Made by a program: the position numbers and the translations under genes
The notes under the pieces: model-generated
Seen by the model: the letters and a program-made list of their open reading frames with translations, nothing else
Database searches by the model: none
Told to the model about the DNA's origin: nothing
In this document: positions 1 to 5,558 of the stretch, in pieces
How positions within the stretch are numbered: the stretch's first letter is position 1
Layout of the letters: each line of letters begins with the position of its first letter
Assembly: GCA_028718465.1 (NCBI GenBank)
Contig: JAQULX010000040.1
Coordinates: 1-12,532, forward strand
DNA length: 12,532 bases
Direction: 5' to 3'
DNA from: Dehalococcoidales bacterium
GTDB lineage: Bacteria; Chloroflexota; Dehalococcoidia; Dehalococcoidales; UBA3254

Positions 1-1
1 T

Positions 2-406
2 GTCATAGGGCGTTATCTCTTCCATAAACCCATTCTGGGTAACAGCGAACTACAAGAAATCATGATGATAATCGTGATATTCCTGGGGGTGGGTTATGCT
101 ACCTTAAAAGGACGCCATGCCAATGCAGACATCGTTATCTCTCGCCTATCCAAGCATAACCAGGCAGTTTTAGGCAGTATTACCTGGTTTCTATCAACAA
201 TTATTTTTAGTCTGATTTTTTGGCAGGTATTCCGATGGGGATGGGATGAAATTTCATCACCTACGAGGGTTACCATGCTGCTACTTATTAAACAAGGACC
301 TTTTATCATGGTAGCAGCTTTTGGCTGCCTCGCCATTTGTCTGGGCAGCCTGGTAAATTTTATCCATGCTTTAGGCCGAATTCGATCTAACCAGGAGAAC
401 AGGTAA
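2..406 (+). CDS. TRAP transporter small membrane subunit (DctQ type), 5'-truncated by window edge
   Basis: This is the small integral-membrane subunit of a tripartite ATP-independent periplasmic (TRAP) transporter. These systems use an ion gradient to import small organic acids or related solutes captured by a separate binding protein. The frame is open from the first full codon at base 2, so about 134 C-terminal residues are present and the N-terminus is outside the window. The visible start reads RYLFHKPILGNSELQE, followed by a membrane segment and then YATLKGRHANADI; the 'R-Y-x-F...P..GS.E...' and 'G-R-H' stretches are typical of DctQ. Two more hydrophobic segments follow, around ITWFLSTIIFSLIFW and IMVAAFGCLAICLGSLV. 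The stop TAA (404-406) shares its last base with the start of the large subunit, so the two are translationally coupled. An ATG at 62 lies inside the conserved part and is not the real start. The substrate cannot be told from this subunit. Confidence 0.88.
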   Translation, partial: VIGRYLFHKPILGNSELQEIMMIIVIFLGVGYATLKGRHANADIVISRLSKHNQAVLGSITWFLSTIIFSLIFWQVFRWGWDEISSPTRVTMLLLIKQGPFIMVAAFGCLAICLGSLVNFIHALGRIRSNQENR

Positions 407-1710
407 TGGATCCGGTTTTAGTGGGCATAATTGCTTTCATAATTCTTTTTATACTCATGGCGGCAGGAATGCCGATCGGTTTTTGTATGGCACTGGTGGG
501 TTTCGCAGGCTATATATTTGTAGGAGGCTGGGGTGGAGCACTCGCTATCTTAGCCACTCAGACTTATGATACTTCTGCCTCTTATCTGTTGACTGTACTT
601 CCTCTTTTTATTCTGATGGGCGAATTTGCTTCCGCGTCCGGATTGATCAAAGGGGCTTACTCGGCAGCGCAAAAATGGCTTGGTCATCTGCCCGGCGGTC
701 TGGCTATAGCTACCATCGGAGCCTGCGCCTCTTTTGCGGCTGTCTGTGGTTCCAGCATGGCAACAGCTGGCGCTATGACCTCAATCGCTTATCCTGAGAT
801 GAGAAACTACAAGTATCATCCTGCTTTATCTGCAGGCAGTATTGTTGCCGGAGGCTCCCTGGGAGTCCTTATTCCACCCAGTACTGTCTTTATTATGTAT
901 GCTATCTTTGCGCAGGAGTCGATAGGCCGGCTCTATATTGCCGGAATTATACCTGGTCTCCTTTTGACTACTCTGTACATGTTGACTATTCTTATCCGCT
1001 GTAAGCTAAATCCCGCATTAGGTCCCAGTTCAATCGGTACTACATGGCGAGAAAGGTTAATCTCTACCAAGGACATTTTACCGGTATTAGTACTGGCAGT
1101 GGTTGTGCTGGGAGGCATATGGGGAGGTATTTTTACGGCCAATGAAGCTGCCGGGGTTGGAGTGACGATTGCTGTAGTCATCGGATTGATATTAAGAAAA
1201 ATTACCCGGAAAAATTTCATGGGATCTTTAATGGAAACTCTCTCCATAACGGCAATGGTGTTCGTCATCTTGATAGGCGCTATGATTTTTAACTATTTTA
1301 TAGTACTGACCGCGATACCTGCCGAATTATCGGAGTTTGTCATTAATTTAGGACTTCCTCCGGTAGGAATATTGGGGGCTATTATTATAGTTTACATCAT
1401 CCTGGGTTGTATCATGGACAGCTTTGCTATGACCGTGCTCACCCTGCCCATTTTCTTGCCGATCGTGGGCGCCCTGGGATATGATTTCATCTGGTTTGGG
1501 GTATTATATGTGGTCCTGGTTGAAATGTCCGGCATCACACCACCTATAGGTATGGTAGTATTCGTGGTGGCGGGCATGCTCAAAGATATTCCGATGTATA
1601 CTGTTTTCCGTGGTGTGATGCCGTTCTTTGGATGCCTGGTATTATTAATCGTTCTCCTGATAATTTTCCAGGATATCGCTGTTTGGCTGCCTAACTCAAT
1701 GATTGAATAA
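406..1710 (+). CDS. TRAP transporter large permease subunit (DctM type)
   Basis: This is the large membrane subunit of the TRAP transporter and forms the ion-coupled translocation path together with the preceding DctQ-type protein. The 434 residues match the usual family length of about 425-435. The protein is hydrophobic throughout, with roughly a dozen membrane segments. Recognisable family stretches are the N-terminus with AAGMPIGFCMALVGF, the loop SLGVLIPPSTVFIMYA (about residues 150-167), the segment TANEAAGVGV, and near the C-terminus GITPPIGMVVFVVAGM. The start ATG (406-408) overlaps the DctQ stop and has an AGGAG SD at 393-397 with an 8-base spacer. No binding-protein gene (DctP) follows, so it must be upstream of the window or elsewhere. 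The DNA of this operon looks AT-richer than the genes at the right end. The substrate is unknown; C4-dicarboxylates are only the archetype of the family. Confidence 0.93.
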   Translation: MDPVLVGIIAFIILFILMAAGMPIGFCMALVGFAGYIFVGGWGGALAILATQTYDTSASYLLTVLPLFILMGEFASASGLIKGAYSAAQKWLGHLPGGLAIATIGACASFAAVCGSSMATAGAMTSIAYPEMRNYKYHPALSAGSIVAGGSLGVLIPPSTVFIMYAIFAQESIGRLYIAGIIPGLLLTTLYMLTILIRCKLNPALGPSSIGTTWRERLISTKDILPVLVLAVVVLGGIWGGIFTANEAAGVGVTIAVVIGLILRKITRKNFMGSLMETLSITAMVFVILIGAMIFNYFIVLTAIPAELSEFVINLGLPPVGILGAIIIVYIILGCIMDSFAMTVLTLPIFLPIVGALGYDFIWFGVLYVVLVEMSGITPPIGMVVFVVAGMLKDIPMYTVFRGVMPFFGCLVLLIVLLIIFQDIAVWLPNSMIE

Positions 1711-1808
1711 CAGGGAAACTGTCTCAATTTTTCGATTTCTACCAAACAGGAATTGGTATCCATAGCCATCCGGGTTAAACCATTGCAAAGTTTCAGATAC
1801 AGATGCTT

Positions 1809-1832
1809 TCTTTCCGCCTGAAGGCGGAAAGA
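1809..1832. other. Strong hairpin between convergent genes, possible mRNA end structure
   Basis: A perfect 10-bp stem (TCTTTCCGCC / GGCGGAAAGA) with a TGAA tetraloop lies about 100 bases after the DctM stop and about 80 bases after the 3' end of the opposing ABC-transporter gene. Neither strand has a U-tract right after the stem, so it is not a canonical intrinsic terminator. It could be a 3'-end stabiliser, a Rho-associated stop or a dispersed repeat unit. The rest of the 1711-1911 gap holds no gene or RNA that I recognise. Confidence 0.5.
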
Positions 1833-1911
1833 TTACCCTGTCCGAGCCCAGGCCCAGGAGTAACCGTATTTTTCGATTTATGGGAAATATTTAGCTGTCC
1901 GGGTGAATAGG

Positions 1912-3921
1912 CTAACTGACGGGCTCAGACTTCGACCGACTGCGGAATTGAGTCTCATACAAGCCTGCGTATAGCCCGCCTTGAGCCATTAATTCACTGT
2001 GTGTCCCTCGTTCCACGATGCGGCCGCGGTCCAGCACCAGGATCAGATCTGCGGCCAGGATTGTGCTCAGACGGTGAGCGATCACAATGCTTGTGCGTCC
2101 TACCATGACACGTTTGAGGGCTTCCTGGATGAGGGCTTCCGCCTGACTGTCGAGTGAACTGGTCGCCTCGTCCAGTACCAGAATCCGGGGATTTTTTAAA
2201 ATCACTCTCGCTAATGCCATGCGCTGTTTTTCGCCGCCGCTCAGCCGGTAGCCGCGCTCACCGACAACGGTATCATATCCATCCGGCAGAGCGTTGATAA
2301 AATCCTGGATATTCGCCACCCGAGCGGCATCTTCGATTTCCGGCTGGGTGGCATTCGGCCTGCCGTAAAGCAGATTGACTCGCACAGTATCGTGAAAAAG
2401 GTAGGTTTCCTGAGTAACCATGCCTATCTGGGCGTTGAGTGACTCCAGGGTTACATTCCGTAAATTGTGACCGTCGATTAAAATATTGCCGGAGGTGGGA
2501 TCATAAATGCGCGGGATCAGATAGGTCAAAGTGGTCTTGCCGGCTCCGCTGGGACCTACCAGGGCTACCAGTTGACCGGGTTCAGCCCGGAATGAAATTT
2601 TCTCCAATGCCTCGTCCCGTGCCTGGCTCAACTCTTTCGCGGTTTTTTCACTGAAGTTATCGTTATCGTCCGGTGCTTCGCCGTCCCGTTTTTCGCCATC
2701 GTTCGAGACTTCAATGTTCCTTTTCCCTGCACCTTCTCCTGATAATACTGCCTGGACGTCCTGCGTTCGACCGTACCGCCGTACCTCTCGCAGGGAACTG
2801 CCGGATTTGCTGGAATAATGAAAATCTACATCCTGAAATTCCAGTAGTCCGCGAATATTCCGCAAAACATGCGCATTATCTTTCTCCACAATCTCATTCG
2901 GCACGTCCAGCACCTCAAAAACGCGTTCGAAGCTCACCATGGATGTGGCGAAATCAACCGGAGCATTGGTCAGGGTCTGGAGCGCTCCGTACAGGGAACC
3001 CAGGTAAGCCCCCAGAGCCACGATGGTCCCCACAGTCAGCATTCCCTGGATTGCGAGGAAACCACCGAAGCCGTAGACCAGCGCTACTCCCAGAGCCCCT
3101 ACCAGGCTGATGCTGACAAAGAATATCGATCCTGTTACGGCCCGCTGGATACCGACGGCACGCACATCTCCAGCGCGCTGCTGGAACCGCCGGTCTTCTA
3201 CCACCGTGCGTCCGAACAGTTTTACCAGCAAAGCCCCGCTGATATTCAGCAATTCCTGCGCCACCGCGTTCATCCTGGCATTAAGATCAAGCTGTCGCCG
3301 GGTGATATTGCGGAGCCGGTTCCCAAGTTTGCGGGCAGCAAAGAAGAAGAACGGCAGTATAGCTACACTGATGAGGGCCAGCCGCCATTCCAGAGTAAGC
3401 ATCACCGTCATCACCACGACAGCCTGGATAAAACTGGTTACGATGCTGACAAAGGTGTTGCTGATGGCTGTCTGGGCTCCCTGGACATCGTTATTGAGGC
3501 GGCTCATCAGTTCGCCGCTTTTGGTACGAGTGAAAAAGCTCAGTGACATGCGCTGTAGATGAGCAAACATGGATACGCGCAGGTCGTAGATCACGCCTTC
3601 TCCCACACGGGAATTGATCTGCCGCAGGAGCACATTCAATCCGCCGGTCAACAAAGGGACTGCTACCATTGCGGCCAGCAGCCACAACAGTCTACTTACA
3701 TCACGGGCCGGAATCGTATGATCAATCAGGTCACGCAGGATCAGAGGAGTCAGCAGGCCGAGTCCGGTTGTGGCGAGTGTAATGGCGAGCATCCCCAATA
3801 TCCACCAGCGATAAGGACGGGCATATGCCCAGGCTCGTTTCAGTAGATCCCGCGTGATCTGAGGTTTTTCATCCGGGGCATTAATACTACTACTGATATT
3901 CCCAAAGCGACCGTGTACCAT
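1912..3921 (-). CDS. ABC exporter half-transporter (fused membrane and ATPase domains)
   Basis: This is a type IV (MsbA/BmrA-like) ABC exporter: an N-terminal membrane domain (about residues 25-330, six predicted helices) followed by an ATPase domain. It would dimerise and use ATP to export lipids, drugs or peptides; the substrate is not predictable. The ATPase motifs are complete: A-loop Tyr369 (DFHYS), Walker A GPSGAGKT (456-463), Q-loop Gln504, signature LSGGEKQR (560-567), Walker B LVLDE with catalytic Glu585, D-loop SSLD (588-591) and switch His616. An intact catalytic Glu and signature fit a homodimer, or the competent half of a heterodimer. At 669 residues it is longer than the usual 580-610. 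The excess is a hydrophilic, charged insertion at about residues 372-437, between the A-loop strand and ALEKISFRAEPG. The start ATG has no SD in front of it, and a candidate -10 box lies only 8 bases upstream. No partner transporter gene is adjacent. Confidence 0.92.
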   Translation of the reverse strand: MVHGRFGNISSSINAPDEKPQITRDLLKRAWAYARPYRWWILGMLAITLATTGLGLLTPLILRDLIDHTIPARDVSRLLWLLAAMVAVPLLTGGLNVLLRQINSRVGEGVIYDLRVSMFAHLQRMSLSFFTRTKSGELMSRLNNDVQGAQTAISNTFVSIVTSFIQAVVVMTVMLTLEWRLALISVAILPFFFFAARKLGNRLRNITRRQLDLNARMNAVAQELLNISGALLVKLFGRTVVEDRRFQQRAGDVRAVGIQRAVTGSIFFVSISLVGALGVALVYGFGGFLAIQGMLTVGTIVALGAYLGSLYGALQTLTNAPVDFATSMVSFERVFEVLDVPNEIVEKDNAHVLRNIRGLLEFQDVDFHYSSKSGSSLREVRRYGRTQDVQAVLSGEGAGKRNIEVSNDGEKRDGEAPDDNDNFSEKTAKELSQARDEALEKISFRAEPGQLVALVGPSGAGKTTLTYLIPRIYDPTSGNILIDGHNLRNVTLESLNAQIGMVTQETYLFHDTVRVNLLYGRPNATQPEIEDAARVANIQDFINALPDGYDTVVGERGYRLSGGEKQRMALARVILKNPRILVLDEATSSLDSQAEALIQEALKRVMVGRTSIVIAHRLSTILAADLILVLDRGRIVERGTHSELMAQGGLYAGLYETQFRSRSKSEPVS

Positions 3922-3929
3922 TTATTATC

Positions 3930-3938
3930 ATTTTAGCA
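3930..3938 (-). promoter_or_regulatory. Candidate extended -10 box for the ABC exporter
   Basis: Read on the minus strand this is TGCTAAAAT, an extended -10 element (TGn + TAAAAT), ending 8 bases before the ATG at 3921. Transcription from it would start about 2 bases before the start codon and give a nearly leaderless mRNA, which fits the absence of an SD. No convincing -35 box is visible at the expected spacing, so this is a weak call. The remaining bases of the 3922-4063 gap show no gene and no clear terminator for rsgA. Confidence 0.3.
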
Positions 3939-4063
3939 CTATCTGGTCGCCAGCCTTTCATAGGTAAGAGAGATTGCTCAACCAACCACTCGCCCAACTT
4001 TCCGACAAATGAGCTTAATGTGCTTTTTACTAACCTAAGAATAAAAGCAATTACAAAAACGAC

Positions 4064-5164
4064 TCAGGGTCTATTCTGTATATCCTTAACCCATTTGGCG
4101 ATCTGTTTCCATTTCTGCTTTTCATACAGGCGTGTACTCTGTGTTTCTCTGGATGCCAAATATTTTAGCTCGTTTTGCAGCTTCCGGTAACTCTCCAGCC
4201 TGGCGGGATCAAGTTCACCATTAAAAATAGCAGCCTTGACCGCACAACCAGGCTCTGCATTATGACTACAATCGGCGAAGCGGCATTCTTCAGCCAGCAT
4301 TTCGATGTCCTCAAAGGCTCCCTGAAGACTGTCTTCCCCAGCCCACATCTGAATCTCCCTCATTCCCGGTGTATCAATCATGATGCCGCCTGAAGAAAGC
4401 GGGATGAGTTCTCTCCTGGTCGTGGTATGTCTGCCCATACGGTTGTCCGGGCTTACCTCTCCGGTCTCCTGCTTTTCTTTACCCAGTAAAGCATTGATAA
4501 GAGCTGATTTTCCTACTCCTGAGGAGCCTAAGAAGGCGACCGTATTCCCTTTGGTCAGGTAATCCCTGAGAGAATCCAGACCAGTTCCTTCCCTGGCGCT
4601 AACAGCATGAATGGATATACCGGGAGCTATACCTTCAACACTCGTAATGAATTTTCCGACATCCGAACATAAGTCAACCTTATTGAGAATGATGACAGGC
4701 GTAGCCCCACTGCTCCAGGCAAGTGTAAGATAACGCTCAATTCTGCGAAGGTTGAAGTTTCTCCCACCGTCCAGGCCGCTAACGATAAAAACAGTGTCTA
4801 TATTGGCAGCGATAATCTGTTCCTCGGTGCTTTCTCCTGCCACCTTCCTGGAAAAATGACTTTTTCTGGGTAATACGGCATGGATTACACCTTTCTTTTC
4901 ACCAGCCAGAGGTTTAACCGCCACCCAGTCACCCACAGCCGGATGGCTGCTTTCTGGCTGATCGTGATAGCGCATTTTGCCTGCGATTACCGCGGTTATT
5001 ACGCCGTATTCACTGTATACCTGGAAGGAATTCCTGGATTCAGATGCTACCCTGGCAGGTATTGCATCAGGGACGTTCAATCTTTGTAAGTGTTCCTGAA
5101 AAAAAGGACTCCAACCGAGGACTTCAAGGTTCTTTGGCTCATAATCTATTACTTCGTTATTCAA
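4064..5164 (-). CDS. rsgA: Ribosome small-subunit-dependent GTPase RsgA (YjeQ/YloQ family)
   Basis: RsgA is a circularly permuted GTPase that binds the 30S subunit during late maturation and hydrolyses GTP when released. The permuted motif order is visible: an N-terminal OB-fold (about 45-105), then G4 NKVD (161-164), G1 GSSGVGKS (213-220), G2 RHTTT (245-249) and G3 DTPGM (264-268). A C-terminal zinc knuckle has ligands Cys294, Cys299, His301 and Cys307. At 366 residues it is longer than the E. coli or Bacillus form, mainly through an N-terminal extension containing LEVLGWSPFFQEHL, which I associate with a second, long RsgA subtype. The start is TTG (5162-5164), set by an AGGAG SD at 5172-5176 with a 7-base spacer; no in-frame ATG lies near it. 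The gene is preceded by an unusually elaborate leader (terminator, leader peptide and RNA structure at 5183-5426), so attenuation is likely. It runs in the same direction as the ABC exporter, but the 142-base gap suggests separate transcripts. Confidence 0.94.
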   Translation of the reverse strand: MNNEVIDYEPKNLEVLGWSPFFQEHLQRLNVPDAIPARVASESRNSFQVYSEYGVITAVIAGKMRYHDQPESSHPAVGDWVAVKPLAGEKKGVIHAVLPRKSHFSRKVAGESTEEQIIAANIDTVFIVSGLDGGRNFNLRRIERYLTLAWSSGATPVIILNKVDLCSDVGKFITSVEGIAPGISIHAVSAREGTGLDSLRDYLTKGNTVAFLGSSGVGKSALINALLGKEKQETGEVSPDNRMGRHTTTRRELIPLSSGGIMIDTPGMREIQMWAGEDSLQGAFEDIEMLAEECRFADCSHNAEPGCAVKAAIFNGELDPARLESYRKLQNELKYLASRETQSTRLYEKQKWKQIAKWVKDIQNRP

Positions 5165-5182
5165 TGATTTTCTCCTGTTTTA

Positions 5183-5259
5183 AAGTAAGGTAATTGGTTA
5201 AATCCAATTTGTCGACAAAAACCGCGAATTTGCACCCCGCGGCTACCATGACCTTACTT
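5183..5259 (-). promoter_or_regulatory. Possible three-way-junction RNA structure in the rsgA leader
   Basis: On the minus-strand RNA, AAGTAAGGT (5259-5251) pairs perfectly with ACCTTACTT (5191-5183) to form a closing stem P1. Inside it are P2, CCGCG/CGCGG (5242-5238 with 5226-5222, 11-nt loop), and P3, AATTGG/CCAATT (5209-5204 with 5197-5192, 6-nt loop). P3 abuts P1 with no intervening base. P2 is followed by UUUUUG (5221-5216), so it could also act as a second, weaker terminator. The 3' strand of P1 ends 6 bases before the AGGAG SD of rsgA. The P2 5' arm and loop contain CGGGGTGC (5239-5232), exactly complementary to GCACCCCG inside the leader ORF (5355-5348). I do not recognise it as a known riboswitch class. 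It was found by eye, with no folding energy or covariation. Confidence 0.5.
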
Positions 5260-5271
5260 CCTGTTTAAGAG

Positions 5272-5300
5272 AAAAACAAAAACCGTTCCCGGCGGAACGG
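5272..5300 (-). terminator. Intrinsic terminator inside the rsgA leader (attenuator)
   Basis: The minus-strand RNA has a perfect 7-bp GC-rich stem, CCGUUCC/GGAACGG (5300-5294 with 5289-5283), closed by a 4-nt loop GCCG. The run UUUUUGUUUUU follows at 5282-5272. The outer pairs A-U and G-U can extend the stem by two. It sits about 30 bases after the leader-peptide stop and 108 bases before the rsgA start, on the same transcript. Left unchecked it would end rsgA transcription early, so it is best read as an attenuator. The alternative is that it ends a short independent peptide or sRNA transcript. Confidence 0.8.
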
Positions 5301-5337
5301 CTAGCATTCATTCAAAGCAGGAATGTGTTATTTAGCC
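5299..5337 (-). promoter_or_regulatory. Candidate antiterminator hairpin in the rsgA leader
   Basis: GGCTA at the end of the leader ORF (5337-5333, the last Gly codon plus TA of the stop) can pair with TAGCC (5303-5299). The latter overlaps the base of the terminator 5' arm. A nested CATTC/GAATG hairpin (5325-5321 with 5313-5309) lies between them. Forming this structure would remove the outer terminator pairs. A ribosome sitting at the leader stop codon would block GGCTA and favour termination; one stalled upstream would leave it free. The pairing is short, so this is a model rather than a demonstrated fold. Confidence 0.35.
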
Positions 5338-5385
5338 TGAACCCTGACGGGGTGCGACGTCCGCGACTACTAATATGGCAAGCAT
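5332..5385 (-). CDS. Putative 17-residue leader peptide upstream of rsgA
   Basis: A small ORF encodes MLAILVVADVAPRQGSG and ends in TAA. Its ATG (5385-5383) is preceded by an excellent SD, AAGGAGGGG, whose AGGAGG at 5398-5393 leaves a 7-base spacer, better than that of most genes here. It starts about 30 bases after the predicted transcription start and ends about 30 bases before an intrinsic terminator, the usual position of an attenuation leader peptide. Residues 4-7 are Ile-Leu-Val-Val, encoded by ATA TTA GTA GTC, and six of the 17 residues are branched-chain. Two readings are possible: a sensor of branched-chain aminoacyl-tRNA supply, or a nascent-chain arrest peptide responding to a ribosome inhibitor (macrolide-resistance leader peptides carry a similar Ile-x-Val-Val or Ile-Phe-Val-Ile stretch). 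No homology could be tested. It could also be a short standalone peptide gene. Confidence 0.6.
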   Translation of the reverse strand: MLAILVVADVAPRQGSG

Positions 5386-5420
5386 CAACACCCCTCCTTA
5401 TAATATTTAATCTAAAAAGG

Positions 5421-5449
5421 ATGTTATCATGATATTTAAGCCAAGTCAA
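5421..5449 (-). promoter_or_regulatory. Sigma-70-type promoter of the rsgA leader transcript
   Basis: On the minus strand, TTGACT (5449-5444) is a five-of-six match to the -35 consensus. It lies exactly 17 bases from TAACAT (5426-5421), a four-of-six -10 box. Predicted start is near 5413-5415, giving a leader of about 250 nt before rsgA. It fires away from the aspS promoter about 30 bases further on. Confidence 0.65.
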
Positions 5450-5462
5450 GATTATTCAGACG

Positions 5463-5475
5463 ACATTGTAAATGT
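5463..5475. repeat. Inverted repeat between divergent promoters (possible operator)
   Basis: ACATT-GTA-AATGT is a perfect 5-bp inverted repeat with a 3-base centre. It lies 6 bases before the aspS -35 box and 13 bases before the rsgA -35 box. A dimeric regulator bound here could affect both promoters. A repeat this short in AT-rich intergenic DNA can also occur by chance. Confidence 0.3.
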
Positions 5476-5481
5476 GTCCGG

Positions 5482-5511
5482 TTGAAAGCGAACATCATAG
5501 TACGATATAAT
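5482..5511 (+). promoter_or_regulatory. Sigma-70-type promoter of aspS-tig-clpP
   Basis: TTGAAA (5482-5487), an 18-base spacer and a perfect TATAAT (5506-5511) give a good promoter, with a start expected near 5518 and a 5' leader of about 40 bases to the aspS TTG. No other convincing promoter is seen before tig or clpP, so it probably drives all three genes. Confidence 0.75.
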
Positions 5512-5558
5512 TAGCAAAGGTCTTGATTCCTATTTGTCTGCATGGGAGGCCATTTTTT

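Noticed and set aside
1727..1879. 12-base direct repeat ATTTTTCGATTT at 1727 and 1868 as element ends
   Set aside because: The unit is AT-rich and short, there is no coding sequence or terminal inverted repeat between the copies, and chance is a fair explanation.
2869..3546. 225-codon plus-strand ORF and neighbouring frames
   Set aside because: They are antisense to the ABC exporter, whose motifs are complete. The products are His/Gln/Ser-rich, typical of shadow frames.
5523..5558. Upstream TTG as the aspS start
   Set aside because: It would add 12 residues absent from the family and has no SD, and the real SD (5544-5549) would fall inside the coding sequence.
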